Origin: Astragalus membranaceus
Lineage: Eukaryota; Streptophyta; Magnoliopsida; Fabales; Fabaceae
Direction: 5' to 3'
Assembly (NCBI GenBank): GCA_039519185.1
Contig: CM076849.1
Span: 108,257,806-108,321,805, forward strand
Length of the DNA: 64,000 bases
The notes under the pieces are model-generated. The model searched no databases, had not been told where the DNA came from, and saw nothing but the letters and a program-made list of their open reading frames with translations. Shown piece after piece: positions 24,036 to 37,151 of this stretch. Within the stretch, counting starts at the first letter, position 1; each line of letters begins with the position of its first letter. The position numbers were made by a program, and so were the translations under genes.

Positions 24036-24489
24036 AAAGTGGGTATTTTGATAACTCTATTTTATATAGAGTTATTTATGCATCTAAACATAACTAATTG
24101 TTTGAAACTAAGTATAATATCTGTTAAATATAGTAGTATGAGTAAGATAACAATTCTATGTTTCAAAGAGGATTATGTAATGAGATGTTTGTTCAGTGCA
24201 CTTGCAGTTAGGTGCAAATACACCAGGGAAACAACAATGCATCTACACTAAACTACACTTACAGCAGCACCTCAATTCATACCAATGCATAAACTTTTCT
24301 ATGACATCATGTTTAGTCATAAGTCACATGGAGGCACATGCCAACATGCAAGAGGAGGCGCCCACAATGGAAAATCATCATGAAACGCTACGCATCTAGA
24401 ACACGTGGCTTTCCACAATTGGACCTCCCCTTTGGACTCAATCTTCTCAATCAAAGCTCTGAAGAAAGTAGCTGAAAGGCAGGAGTAAA
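24036..24489. other. Intergenic DNA, nothing recognised
   Basis: AT-rich with two short ORFs that have no known features. Confidence 0.5.
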
Positions 24490-24651
24490 CTTATTTAGCA
24501 CGCCTAGACATAGGAAGCTTGTAACGAAACTCTGAAGAAAGTAGCTGAAAGGTAAATAAATCCGATTTTCCTAGAGGGTAGATAAATCCGATTTTCCTAC
24601 TTTCTTCAGAGTTTCGTTACAAGCTTCCTATGTCTAGGCGTGCTAAATAAG
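24490..24651. repeat. Perfect 55-bp inverted repeat with 52-nt loop
   Basis: Arms 24490-24544 and 24597-24651 are exact reverse complements (contain GCACGCCTAGACATAGG). The loop holds two copies of ATAAATCCGATTTTCCT. The same AAATCCG motif makes up the hairpin array at 25154-25419, so both may belong to one element. Confidence 0.88.
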
Positions 24652-25153
24652 GTAAATCTGATTTTTGGATTGGTTTTATAGCCTTTGTTATTTTTAATAA
24701 CAAAATCCGTTAAAGAGTCAAAACTAATCCAAAAATTATCAAAACACCACTAAAAATCTAATAAAACCAAAATAAGTTTATGCAAATTTTTTTAGATTTT
24801 TTGGAGATTATGAAAAATTAAAAAAATTAATAAAAAATAGTAAACGATGGAATTTGGGATTCTGAGGTCCCCTGTCCTGAAAGAAGTCCCTTGTCCCTTC
24901 TTTAAGAGTCTTGATCGTTGATTTTTTTCGGATTTAATGGCTGTGGTTTCATTACAATTTGAGCAGATTGCCCGAGAACCGATTTTTTAGCCTAAATTAT
25001 TCGCTCGACGTACAACATCGTCACGTGTTAACGAACTACACACTAAACATAACCAAAAGACGGTCGAAATTCGTATCTAATTTTTTAACTGATTTATTTA
25101 TTTATTTATTAATTAGGTAAATCCGGATTTATTTATTTATTAATTAGGTTAAC

Positions 25154-25419
25154 AAAGCGGATTTACCCCCACATAAGGTAAATCCGCTTTTGTTATTTAA
25201 AAGCGGATATACCCCCATATAAGGTAAATCCGCTTTTAAAAATAACAAAATCGGATTTAACCCCACTTAAGGTAAATCCGCTTTGTTATTTTTAAAATCG
25301 GATTTACCCCATCTTAAATAAATCCGCTTTTAAATTTTTCAGTGGAAATCGAATTTACCTCAGATACATAAATCCGATTTGGAAATCGGATTTACCTCAC
25401 AGATACATAAATCTGATTT
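25154..25419. repeat. Tandem array of six palindromic units
   Basis: Units at 25154-25190, 25199-25238, 25247-25284, 25294-25331, 25346-25380 and 25383-25419, about 48 bp apart. Each is a hairpin of the type AAAGCGGATTTAC - loop - GTAAATCCGCTTT. Units vary between GCGG and TCGG forms. No gene. Confidence 0.8.
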
Positions 25420-25928
25420 CGAAAAAAAAATTGAAATCAGAATACGTTCGGGTTTTTTAAATTTTGTGAAGGCAATTGCGTCTTTTCGCAGGGTCGATGG
25501 GGGTAGATTGTTATGTGATGGAGGTACCCAAAAAAACCCAATAATGAAAGCACCTGGTTTTTTTACACAAGAACTGTTAGTGGGCCCAAACCATTGCCCA
25601 AACGAATGGTTAAAAAGTCTGATTGGTTTAAGGAATTTATTTAGGTCCATTAATATTTTAGGGCCAGTATTTTTATTTGCAGTCACGGGCGCACTTACGC
25701 GCTCTTTAGGTTGCGCACATGTATGCTCTCAAATTTAAAAATTTGCACCAATATCCCATGAAAAATATATTTTGACACCTTTAGTTTTGTTTTTTACACA
25801 CTCTGCTTCTATTTTTTTTCTACTGCTAGCTATTCTTTTCTGTTGCAGCTCTAGGGGAAGTTGGTAGTGTAACTTTGGGGTAATTTTGGTTACCCAAAAA
25901 TAGTATGTGTATTTGACAAATTAGGTAT
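25420..25928. other. Flank of the large LTR insertion, no gene supported
   Basis: A 119-codon ORF (25379-25738) has no recognised domain. Its 5' part overlaps the hairpin array, so it is taken as chance. Confidence 0.45.
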
Positions 25929-26280
25929 TGTTCTGGACTGGGCCAAGAGGTCCACTCAGCAATGGAACATGAATAAGCCCAATAACTTTGATCCATATCC
26001 ACAATAAATCAGCCCATTTATGACTCTCATGCCTCAACGGCTCAAATCCACCCGATCGATCCAACGGCTCAAAGCTGGCACAGATTCCTATAAATACTGG
26101 CTCACATTGCCATAAATAAGTACATTCTCATTCCTTGCTATACCACTCCATAATTCTCAATACTGACTTGAGTGTCGGAGTGGCATCGCAGGTACTACAC
26201 CCGGGATCACTTTGGCATACCACTTGGACAGTAGGAGACCTACCAGCAGCAGTCACCTGACGACCGCTTGGTACAGAACA
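25929..26280 (+). repeat. 5' LTR of the outer element
   Basis: TG...CA borders; contains CTATAAATACTGG (about 26091), a probable TATA box. The sequence after it, TTGACGACCACAATGGG (26281-26297), is the likely primer-binding region; it resembles the TTGACGCCCACCGTGGGG block next to the Tat LTR at 63225. Confidence 0.9.
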
Positions 26281-26352
26281 TTGACGACCACAATGGGAGC
26301 TGTCTAGCTTTCACCCCATCTCTACCTCTTAAGAATTCTCTCCTGCATTCCG

Positions 26353-27800
26353 ATGGCACCCCAAGGCAGACCCCGGGTCGGAAGCATTGTCGTGTCTCAG
26401 CCCCAACCTGAAGACATGCCAAAAGGTGTTGCTGTCACTCTTCCAGACGACACCATCCAAGTCCCGGCTCTACAGCCGACCCAGGACCCTATCCGCCTAG
26501 AGGAAGCTGCGACCATCCGTCAACTCCTGGACCTTTTCAACAACCGCACCCAAGCTATGGCGCAGCAAGAGGCGCACCTCAAGCAGATTGAGAGGCGTGT
26601 GGCATCCATGCCTGAGCAGCCTCGCCCTCGTTGGAGCACTCCTCCCCCAAGGACTGTGAACTCAAGACGCCATAGGTCCCCACCTAGGCGACATCTCAAC
26701 CATCGCTCTTCCTCAAGACGAAAACGGGCCTGTTGCTCTCCTCCCCGACGCCGCATGCACCGAGGATCAGGCTCTCCTCCAAGTACTCCTCCAACTTCGC
26801 CTGATAGCACCTACTGGCCTGAAGACTCTCCTTCCAGAAGCTCATCGCTAGCGTCCTCTAATTCTCGCGAGAGGTCTCGAAGCCGAGCTGAGTCCCACGA
26901 GAGGCGTCGCCATAGATCCACCTCGAGGAGATCTCCAGCCCGACGTGACCGCCGAGACTTAGATCTCGGGGACCGGTCACCTCGCTACTCCCCCTGGATC
27001 TCCCATGAAGGGACCTTACACTAGGAAGATCGAGTGTTGCCCAATCCCTAAGGGAACCCATTCACTGCAAGATCTTCCCCCTCATTCTCGAGAAGTCAGC
27101 ACTAGCTTGGTTCCAGGAGTTGAAACCAAACTCGGTCTCATCTTGGGGACAACTAGCTATGATGTTCACGACTCCTTTTCTCGCTTCCCGCTTGAAGCCC
27201 AAGTCTAAAGAGATACTTAGGGCGATCAAGCAGGGAGAGGAAGAAACACTTAGAGAATATCTGGAAATGTTCAACAAAGAAGCTGCGAATGTTAGGAACC
27301 TTGAAGACAAGAGGAGGCTTTTTGGATGAACGACGGTCTCTGAAAAGGAAGCTCATTCCAAAGAGAAATCGGGATCAACAAGCCCCGCGACGTGGCTGAT
27401 TTCCTTCAAAGATCCCAGAAGCACATGGACTATGAAGAGGATGAGCTGGCCTACAGGGCCATTGAAGAACCATGGCAGGAGCGAACCCAAGCTGAGGGAA
27501 CGCCTCGTGAGTCCCGACCCCGACAAGGCCATTTCTCGGAGTACACATTGCTGAACACATCTCAGGCGGTGATCCTCACCAAATGCACCGACGCAGAGTT
27601 TTGGGACATCAAACAACCCCGAACCTCTTGCGCAAAGGAAAGGCCGAACCTCTAAGAAGTACTGCCGTTATCACAGAATTCATGGACACGACACCAGCAA
27701 GTGAAACACCTTAAGAGACGACATTGAAGAGCTAATTTGCGAAGGGAAGCTCGCCCAGTACGTGAAAGAAGAAGAGGACGAGACTCCTGACTCTGAATAG
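26353..27800 (+). pseudogene. Broken gag of the outer element
   Basis: ORF 26353-27024 starts MAPQGRPRVG, has a Gln/Glu-rich stretch and then an Arg/Ser-rich tail. The gag core continues in other frames: WFQELKPNSVSSWGQLAMMF to GEEETLREYLEMFNKEAANV (27098-27329), then VADFLQRSQKHMDYEEDELA (27392-27655). A nucleocapsid-like KYCRYHRIHGHDTSK block with a stop where Cys is expected lies at about 27657-27705. At least three frame changes and several stops are present. Gag would form the virus-like particle in the cytoplasm; this one cannot. Confidence 0.75.
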
Positions 27801-27879
27801 GGAGCCAATCACCAGGACCTGAACCTACAGCTAGGCCTAGTTGAGAAAATTTGTTGTTTGAACACAAATGCAGAATGTA

Positions 27880-28418
27880 AAAGCACGATATGAATGATTA
27901 ACTAAAATTCAATTTGCAATTATAGTCTTTAAGCTCTAGCTCATTAGCATTGACACTTGTTCCAAATAGAATTCCTTAAGAGTAAGAAAGAGAAAGGATC
28001 CAACCCCATAGTTAAGCATAGAGTGAGGCGAGTTTGAGACCCAACACAGCCTGCAGGGAGGGACTGCCTGGCCTACAGGGGGCGACACAGCCTGCAGGGA
28101 GGGACTTCCTGGCCTGCAGGGGCGACACAACCTACAGGGAGGGACTGCCTAGCCTGCAAGAGCAACCTCAATAACAGCTTCAAGCCAAGACCAGTCTCCC
28201 GAGACGATGGCTTTGAAAATACATCTCTTGAATGCACGATCGCACGAAGTAGGTTGACATTGACGTGTACCTTGAATCTTGAGAAAGGAATCAAATGTGT
28301 CATGGCGTGCCGAAACGAATAAAAACTGTCGGTAAAAAGGGCGGCACGAAGACGACACCACGATCGTTGGCGTTTTTCCTATATACCGAGGCAGGAATCT
28401 CATGACTCTCTCCACTAA
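27880..28418. repeat. Internal region of the outer element with a short tandem repeat
   Basis: About three units with GCCTGCAGGGAGGGACT (28044-28165, period about 40-46 bp). No pol domain follows gag. Other ORFs here have no known features. Confidence 0.6.
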
Positions 28419-28742
28419 GTGACCTTGGTGGTCACAACCCCTTGGGAGAGTTCTATCTGGGCCGAGTCCTGGTAAACTGTGCCAAGGGAACACTTCAAAG
28501 TGACCTTGGTGGTCACAACCCCTTGGGCGAGTTCTATTTGGGCCGAGTCCTAGTAAACTGTGCCAATGGCATACTTCAAGCTGACCTTGGTGGTTACAAC
28601 CCCTTGGGCAACTTCTATCTGGGGCGAGTCCTAGTAAACTGCGCCAAGGGTATACTTCAAGTTGACCTTGGTGGTCACAACCCCTTTGGACGAGTTCTAT
28701 CCAGGCCGAGTCCTGGTAAACTGTGCCAAGGGTATACTTCAT
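28419..28742 (+). repeat. Four tandem 81-bp units
   Basis: Units start at 28419, 28500, 28581 and 28662, exactly 81 bp apart. The unit begins with a hairpin (GTGACC TTGGT GGTCAC) and carries ACTGTGCCAAGGG. Since 81 is a multiple of three, an open frame on the plus strand (28442-28930) repeats a 27-residue unit (GEFYLGRVLVNCAKG...). No start context or known domain, so coding is doubtful. Confidence 0.85.
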
Positions 28743-29383
28743 TACAAATTGTCCCTACAGGTGTCGGTAACTCAACTGCTAAAAGCGAGCCAAACTTAGT
28801 GACTATCTACTTGAAAAAAGTCCTAAATCCAACAAAAAGGCGCACTGGCGTGAAATCACCATCAGAGCATGAGACCATGAGGTCTTGGGTATCAGGCACC
28901 AAGAAAGACGCGAAAATCAAGCAGGCGTGAGACCATGAGGTCACGAGCACCAGGCGTGTTGACGGGCGCTGAGAGGAACAAGGACAATATCTACTTGTCT
29001 CGGGTACCCTCTCCTAGGCGAGATGCTGCAGACCATAACTTCCTCTATGGTTATCCGATTGAGGTGTGCGAGCATGCATTGGAAAGCTAAGAAGTAGAGC
29101 TACAATTCTTTTGTTGAGCTCGAAACTCAATTCAGATGTCTTGAAGGTCAAAACTGCGAGATACAAGCATGTGTTGGAAAGCTAAGAAGTAGAGCTACAA
29201 TTCTTCTGTTGAGCTCGAAACCCAATTCGGATGTCTTCAAGGTCACTACTGCGAGATACATGCCAGGACGAGATCTACTTGTCTTGGATACCCTCTCCTA
29301 GGCGAGATGCTGTCTATTCTGCAGATCACAACTTCGTCCGTGGTTGTTTGATTAAGGCGTGCGAGCATGCATTGGAAAGCTAT
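28743..29383. repeat. Internal repeats of the outer element up to the CACTA insertion
   Basis: Units of about 120-200 bp with TACCCTCTCCTAGGCGAGATG and GCGAGCATGCATTGGAAAGC recur at about 29000, 29170 and 29270. The last unit is cut at 29383 by the CACTA element and resumes at 38415. Confidence 0.7.
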
Positions 29384-29404
29384 CACTACAAGAAAAATTG
29401 GACT

Positions 29405-29675
29405 TTTCGGCGGGCAAAATCCACCGAAAAAGCCAAAAATTCGCCGAAAATGTGGACTTTCCAGCGGATTTTTGGCGCCGGTAGCCAGCTCACAGCAAAC
29501 AGTTTTCGACGGATTATCCGCCGGAAATTTCCGGCGGATTTCGTGGCGCCGAAAAATCCGCCGGAAAATCCAAAAAAAAATTCGCATAGTTTATCCGCCG
29601 GAAAGTCCACAAATCCGCCGGAAATTTCTGACGGAGTATCCGCCGAAAAGTCCACAAATCCGCCGGAAAAACCGT
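29405..29675. repeat. CACTA left subterminal repeats
   Basis: About ten copies of a TCCGCCGGAAA-like 11-mer in both orientations. Such motifs bind the element's own accessory protein in En/Spm elements. Confidence 0.85.
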
Positions 29676-29949
29676 TTTTTTTTTAAAATTAATTATTTTT
29701 AAAAAATAAATATTTTTTTTAAAATCGTTTTATTTAATATGTTAATATTATTTTATTAAAACTTTAATTGATTAGTTTATTAAAAACTTTAATTATTGTT
29801 AATAAATAAAATTTAATAATGAATTAATTTACTATTTTAAAAAATAAAAATTAGGAATGAAAATTAATCATTAAATTAAATAAATATCCATACAACAAAA
29901 AAAATATCCATACAATAAAAAAAATATTCATACAAAAAAATAAAATAAT

Positions 29950-30983
29950 CCAAAGCTACTGGGGTGACTGCTGGTCTGACTCTTCACCATGATAATAGGT
30001 ATCATCATGATCAGCTGCAAGAAAAGCATTAGTCGCATCGATATTATTAAGATCGATGTGGGGCTGCTGGGGTGACCGCCGCTGGGCGTGCTGGTTTGGC
30101 TGGTGGGGTGACTGCTGCTGGGGCTGCTGGTATGGCTGGTATGGCTAAGGTGCATACTGGTGGGAATACTGGGGTGCATACTGCTGCTGAGGCCACTGCT
30201 GAAATGCACCGCCGTAATGCTGCTGCGGCAGGTAGGATGGCATATGTGATGAGGATGGCCTCGAGTGCTGAGACATCAGCTGATCCTGCAAAAACTTAAA
30301 GCGCTCCTCATTTAGCCTAGCCTGCTCTGCAGCTAACCTAGCCTGCTCCTCAATGCGCTCCGCAGCTACCGTAGCCAACTCCTTCATGCGCTCCTCAGCT
30401 ATCATAGCTTTCTCCCGAAGCGTCTGCACTTCCCGTTCATTTTGCTCCTGCCGCTCGGCAAACTGACGCTAGGCCTCGCTCAATTGCTGCGTCAATTGCG
30501 TAATAGCATTCAACTCACCAGCATTGGGAACATAAGAGCGACCAGTACTCGAGGATCCAGAATATTGTGAAGCTAATAGACTCGGAATAATGCTTGTTCG
30601 GAAAGCAGCCGGTCCAATACCACTTGATCCTACCATACGGTTACTCTTTTGGGGACCAACTGCTCTCTCCCAAATATCACGAGCTACTCTAGCCTCCTCC
30701 ACTCGATCGATATCAGCTGCCCCACTGCTATGTTGTGACTCATGGTACTCAGTCAGCCCACCCTGGAAGCTCTCCTGAAAAAATAACCCAACAAATAAAT
30801 AACTATAGCAAAAGTAGTTTTAATATAATATTCCTCGCCCGATATAAAGATTAATATATAATTGTAAAAGTAGTTTTACCTGAATATTCCTTGCCCGATC
30901 TGTAGCAAACTCACCAGTGTCCTCCTGCATATGAAGGTAGCGATGCAACTCAGGCAAAGTGATTGCCCTTTGTTCCCTCGCCT

Positions 30984-31036
<53 letters not shown>

Positions 31037-32039
31037 TATTAATTAATACACATGAAAATGACTAGTTAATTATAAATAATTAATTAATCAAGTAATAAAG
31101 TAATAAATTTACCAAACGCCTGTGATGCGTTGCAGTATTAACACTCCCCCCTGTGTGTGTGCAGCCACCTTTTTCAGAAGCACGGTTCTTCTTGGCTTTC
31201 TCACAATAATTCCTAAATTCTGGTGTCTGCCAGTACTCCTTTAACCCAGCCCAAGTAGAGTCTCCCATATAAGATGGCTTCGCATTCTTACCGCGCGCCT
31301 CCCGCAGTAATTTAGAATAGCGATGGGAACATCTCTTATGGAACACTCTCTCAACTTCTCTTTGCTGCTCTGGTAACCATGTACATTTTTCCTATTTAAG
31401 AAATTTACAATAATGTTGTTAATTATAAGACAAATTAATTAATCAAGTCAATAAGATAATACACCAAATTAATTATTTCGTAGAACAACTTACCAAAAAT
31501 GATTTTAACAGCCGTCCAATTCTTCCAGCTGCTGGTGAAATTCTCCTTGATTGTTTTTGTAATGGCGGTAGCTGTAGCTTTCGAAGGAAGAAACCTGCAT
31601 TAAAAAAAGATGAATTTTATTACACCAAATTATATAAGTTATATAAAAGGCAACAAAAATAAATTAATAATTAAATAATATATATATATATATATACACA
31701 CACTTACGAATCGCGAGCAGTCTCCAATATGATACGCCCATCAGGTGTATACCTCACCACCTCATGGTCAACAGTGAATGTGCGTACCCCATCAGCATCA
31801 ATATCTGTCGGGGCTAAGCCCTCAGTAGCAGCAGGAATCACTGGGTCCCCTGCAGTACTAGTACTAGCACCGTCAGACCGAGGTGGTGGAAAATATCTGC
31901 CACCAGAAACAACAACACGAGCAGGCTGAACACGACGCCCTAGGCGAGTAGAAGTCTTCCGCCTGCTAGTGCTGGCGGCATCACCCGTGACAGGTGGAGG
32001 AACATATGTCTCGTCATCCGATCCTGAGTGAGATGCCAT
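29950..32039 (-). pseudogene. Transposase_24-type (Ptta/En/Spm) protein of the CACTA element
   Basis: Start codon at 32037-32039 (MASHSGSDDETYV). Segments: 31708-32039; about 31494-31592 (FLPSKATATAITKTIKENF); about 31108-31392 (the conserved part, KCTWLPEQQREVERVFHKRC to KKNRASEKGGCTHTGGS); about 30880-30987; and 29950-30777. The last encodes a coiled coil (about 30310-30480) and a Gln/Pro/His-rich tail. The splice sites look regular. Two TAG codons interrupt the last exon (near 30474 and 30170). Each is one base from CAG (Gln). In related elements such proteins help bind the transposon ends. Confidence 0.75.
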
Positions 32040-32201
32040 GACTGTATCTAGACATATACATTTAAACACACAAACATACACTAAACAAGGTTAACATAAA
32101 CATACTAAACAAAAATATATAAACATACTAATTAAACAAACATAAATTACATCGATCGTTGATTAAAAATAGGTTAACATATATTGTTGAAACATAAATA
32201 A

Positions 32202-35200
32202 CTAATTGGAATCCCATTCATTCTCAAAATCATCATCATCAGAGGAGTGAATTCTTGATACACCAATGTGGTCCATTGCATCTTCATCAGCATCTTCTTC
32301 GTCATCAACTTCATCGCCGGTGTTTGGCTCATCACATAAACGACTAATGGGTTCAACTTGAATCACTTCATTTACATTAGACATCTCTTCCATTTGATAT
32401 GTCACATCTTCCACCGTGTCATCATTTGTCTCAATGCGACCTCTTGGTTTTGTTTTAATTGCAACACACCAACCACGCCTATCAGTCCGCGTTGATGGAT
32501 AAGGGACATAATAGACTTGTCTAACATTTTGTGCAATGACGAACGGATCATACAGTCGATATCTACCATTCATTTTAATGTCCACTGTATTTGACTTTGG
32601 ATTCATCTTTGTTCCTCGAGCAGATGGATCAAACCAATTACAATAAAAAACCACTACCTTCTGACTAAAATCTAGATGGGGGTACGAAAGTTCATATATG
32701 TGTTGAACCACACCATAAAAATCATCTTCACCTCCTCCAGTGACACCCTTCATGAACACTCCACTATTGACTGTCTCTCTGCCCTGTGTCCATTCATTGG
32801 TGTGAAATTTGTATCCATTGACAAAGTATGTGTGCCATTCTTTAACACATCTTCGAGGACCGTCTGATATGTTCCTCAAGTGTTGGTTGGTAGGAGTTGG
32901 TGGGAGGCCATAAACATGTTGCCTAAACCACGTCGGAAAATGTGCATTAATATGAGCAGAAGATTGTTGCTCACTTAGGTCCTCTGATGACAAGAATTCC
33001 CTAAAAAGAAATAATTAATTGTTACACATTTGTCTACTTTATATTAACTAATTAAGATTGATAGTTAATGTCGAGGAACATACTCAATAAATGGTTGCAC
33101 CTCAGTACAGTTTATAAACACATGGACATGTGCTGAACTTAACTCTTCATCTGTTAGCCAGTGAATTGACTCCTTCCAGATGGATGACCGGGTAGACAAA
33201 AGACAGACAAAGCTAAATGTTGTCTAGGCCATTCAGTATCCATTTCATTTCGACTGCTTCCAGGAGCAAACTCATTCTTAAAATAATAAGAACAAAAATG
33301 TGTTGTTTCACGATGTAAGTAAGAAGAACATATCGATCCTTCAACTCTAGCTTTGTTTTTCACCGATCTTTTTGAATCACCCATGAACCTAGAGAAAATG
33401 ATATTAATTAACTGACCTTTTAAACGGATACATCCATCTGTATTGAATAGGTCCGCCAAGTTTAGCTTCATATGCGAGATGCACCGGTAGATGCTCCATA
33501 GAATCAAAGAAACCAGGCGGAAATACTCTCTCCAACTTGCATAAGATAAGTGGGATGTCTTGTTCCATTTTTGAAAGATCATCAGCTTTTAGCGCTGCAG
33601 AACACAAACTCTTAAAGTATTGACTTATTTCAATGAGCGGATTCCAAACGTGTGTTGGCAACAAACTAAAAGCGATAGGAAGTAAGCACTCCATGAATAC
33701 ATGACAAGCATGGCTCTTCATCCCATGCAACCTCCCATTATCCACATCCGCACATCTAGATAAATTGGAAGAATAACCGTCTGGCATTTTCAACTCTTTT
33801 ATCCACTGATAAACTGTTTTCGCATGTTCAGTAGATAAAGTATAATTTGCTTTGGGTTTCAAAGTCCTAGTACCTTGCTCAACCAACAACAAATCCTTTC
33901 GTCTACAGTAATGATCTATATCCTTCCTAGCTTTCTCATTGTCTTTCGTTTTGCCTTTCACGTTCATGACAGTGTTAAATATGTTGTCAAAAAAATTCTT
34001 CTCTATATGCATGACATCGAGATTGTGTCTCAATAGATTATCTTTCCAATAGGGAAGTTCCCAAAAAATACTTTTTTTGTCCAATTGTGCCATTGTCCAT
34101 AGCCATCTGGACGAGAAGCAACACCCGCTATGACTTACACAGGAGGGATATCCCTAACACTATTCCAAACTTCCTCTGGTGTCAACTTACGAGGAGGTCC
34201 AGCTGTTTCAACATTTCCCTTGATGAACGCATATTTCTGCTTTCTAAATGGGTGATCCATAGGTAAGAACCTACGATGTGAGTCAAACCATGAAGTTTTT
34301 CCTCCGTATTTAAGACTAAAAGCATTTGTGTCAACCATGCAAATCAGACACGCCATCTTACCATGTGTCCCCCATCCAGACAACATTCTATAGGCAGGGA
34401 AGTCATTAATTGTCCACATCAAAGCCGCCCTTATCACAAAATTTTGTTTGCGTTCTGCATCATAAGTTAAAACATCATTCCACAACCTTTTTAGGTCATC
34501 AATCAAAGGTTGCAAATATATGTCAATACCAGCTGTTGGATTACATGGCCCTGGAATAATAGAATTTAAAAACATGTATGGTTTAGACACACACATTTCT
34601 GGAGGAAGGTTGTATGGGGTAACAATAACTGGCCAACATGGATACGGTGTTGCCGAGGTTTGAATATAAGGTGTGAAACTATCAGAGCATAAATCAAGCC
34701 GAACATTGCGTGGATCACTGGCAAAACCTGGATGAACACGATCAAAATGCTTCCAAGCTTCACCATTAGATGGGTGACGTAATTCACCAGAATTATTTCC
34801 ATTTTGATGGTGCCACGTCATTTTACTCGCGGTCTCCATTGAAATAAACATCCTCTGTAGCCTTGGTATAAGCGGTAGATAGAACATTGCTTTTCGTGGA
34901 ACCGATTTGCCTCGGCTCATCCCTTTCCTACTGACACGATAGCGTGGCTCTCCACACAGCCTGCATTCCAACAACTCTCCATCATTTATGCCAAACTCAT
35001 TGTTATAATAGAGCATGCAACCAGAAACACAACAATCAATTCTTTTAGATTTTAAGCCAAGCTTCGATACCAGTCTTTTAGCTTCATAATAACTTTGCGG
35101 CAAAAGCCCTTTAATGGGGGTTGCATCCAACATCATTTTGGTCATATATTCCATGAACAACTCAGCAACATTAAATTGAGACTTAAGACCCAACAACCGA

Positions 35201-35742
35201 ACACACATTGATAATTTTGAGTCTTTAGATCCTTCAAATAATGGTTTATTTGTCTCACTCAAATACATGTAAAACCTTTGAGCTTCCTCATTTGGAACTT
35301 CTTTAGCATCATATTCTGGTTCTTCAAAAGCCAAATTTACTCCAACAGCGTCAGATATCATTCCTTGATAAACATCTAACGGTTGTATAGTTTGGCCTTT
35401 AGATGTCGTAGTCGCTGGATAACTACTTGATGTGGGAGCTACTACTTCAACCGGAACATTAGCCGCAGGAACTGCAGCTACCCCTGGTCCTACTTCCCCG
35501 TGATGAGTCCATATCCAATAATTTGGCCTAAACCCATTATTGTACAAATCAAGTCTAACTTCTTTTTCATTTTTTATAAATCGAAAGGAACATTTCAAGC
35601 ACGGACATCTAATACCGCCTTGTCGCGCAAATTCTTCGTGACGCTTGGCACAAAAAATAAACTCTTCTACTCCTTCTACAAAACGTCGCTTTAAACCGGA
35701 TCTTCCAGGAAACAATCGATCATACATCCAACTACGATCCAT
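32202..35742 (-). pseudogene. TNP2-type transposase of the CACTA element
   Basis: ORF 34135-35742 has the N-terminal transposase-associated zinc segment (RCPCLKCSF) and the Transposase_21 core (HPSNGEAWKHFDRVHPGFA, YPCWPVIVTPYNLPP, GWGTHGKMACLICM). ORF 33404-34093 continues with HNLDVMHIEKNFFDNI and the DUF4218-like region ending RWMYPFKR. After a short intron, 33154-33374 has NKARVEGSICSSYL. ORF 32202-32993 is the DUF4216-like region (VVVFYCNWFDP). Lesions: a TAA at 34135, a frame change in an A7 run near 34080 and another near 33190. The enzyme would cut and rejoin the transposon ends in the nucleus. Confidence 0.88.
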
Positions 35743-36299
35743 AATTTCAAGATCTATGTACTACCCTACAACGTAAATGAAATAAACTATCTAATAAACT
35801 ATCAATTACTTTATATTTTGATATAGATTGATATATTAATTACTTTATGTTGATATATCAATAAACTATCAATTACCAGCAACACAATGAATTTTTAGAT
35901 AACGTTATATATTAACAATTTAAACATTATAAATAATAATTGCAAATTTAATTTTAAATTTCAATTTTTATAAGACAATATCTGTTAATAAAATTTATAA
36001 GTGAACTTAACAAATAAGTTTTTTCAATATAAATTATTTTGTATTATTATTGTAAACAAAATTTGTAACAAAATTTTACTATAAATAGTGAAGTAATTAA
36101 TATTTTATTAATTTTAATATTGTACCAAAAATGTGATTTGAGAAAACCAACTTCTTAGACACGACAATGAGACACATGAACATGTATTCAAATCATCGAC
36201 AATAAGCGTTATTAAAAGTCACCAAGGACTAAAAGAAAAAATCCAAATTTTACGGTGACCAAAAGTTGGTAAAATTTTTTAGACACTAAAACCAAAAAA

Positions 36300-36334
<35 letters not shown>

Positions 36335-36654
36335 ATATATTAATTACTTTACTTTGATAACTAACCGTAGTGAAGAGAAGACTCTGACTTGAAGCGTATC
36401 CCCAACTCGAACAAAGAGGAAAAATGAGGAACGCAAACTCAAACAATACCAAAACAAACAACACCACAATTAGTAACAAACTAATATTATAAAATAATTC
36501 AAAAACTAAAACTATTAACTCATGTTACAAACATACTTTAGATCGAAGAAATTTGCCAAAGAGAGGAAGAGATTTAGTAGAGAGAGGAAGAGAGGAATTT
36601 CAAGAAGAGATTTAGTAGAGAGAATGAGAGCCTTGATAGAGGTGTGAAGAAGAA
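35743..36654. other. CACTA 5' region upstream of TNP2
   Basis: AT-rich, with a (TA)n run at about 36302-36332. It likely holds the transposase promoter, but no element can be assigned with confidence. Confidence 0.4.
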
Positions 36655-36995
36655 GTGGAGAATGGAGAAGGGATTTATATAGAAGAAACGAAGTCAAACG
36701 GCAGAATCCGCCGTAAATGTCATTTATCGGCGAATTTAGGGGATTTCCGGCGAATCAGGGTATTTTCGGCGGATTTCCAAGGGTTTCCGGCGGATTTTCA
36801 AAAATCAAATCCCCTGCTCTTTTCAAAAAATCCACCGGAAAGGACGTTTCCGGCAGATTTTAGTCGGGTCGTCATTTCCGGCGGATTTGTAGGTATTTTC
36901 GGCGGATTTTTAGGTGTTTCCGGCGGATTGTTTAATTTTTTTTTTCGTAGACCCAAATCCGCCGGAAATACCTAAAAATCCGCCGGAAATACCTA
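36655..36995. repeat. Internal copy of the CACTA right subterminal block
   Basis: The block starting GGAGAAGGGATTTATATAGA and rich in TTTCCGGCGGAT occurs here and again at 38026-38250 in the same orientation. The about 1 kb between them looks like acquired DNA. Confidence 0.8.
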
Positions 36996-37151
36996 GAAAA
37001 TAAACGGCTCAAATTTGTGATCTAAAATTTTGATCAACGGCTCATGTTTCCCCACGCCTATTATAAATTGGGCTTCAGCTTTCCCTTCTACTTCACAAAA
37101 ACCCTAACCCCTTCTCTGCTTCTTCACCACCAAATCGTATAAACACAAAAA

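Noticed and set aside
25154..25419. CRISPR-like array
   Set aside because: Units are palindromic without unique spacers of constant length, no cas genes, and the genome is eukaryotic.
25379..25738. 119-codon ORF
   Set aside because: Starts in the hairpin array and has no known features.
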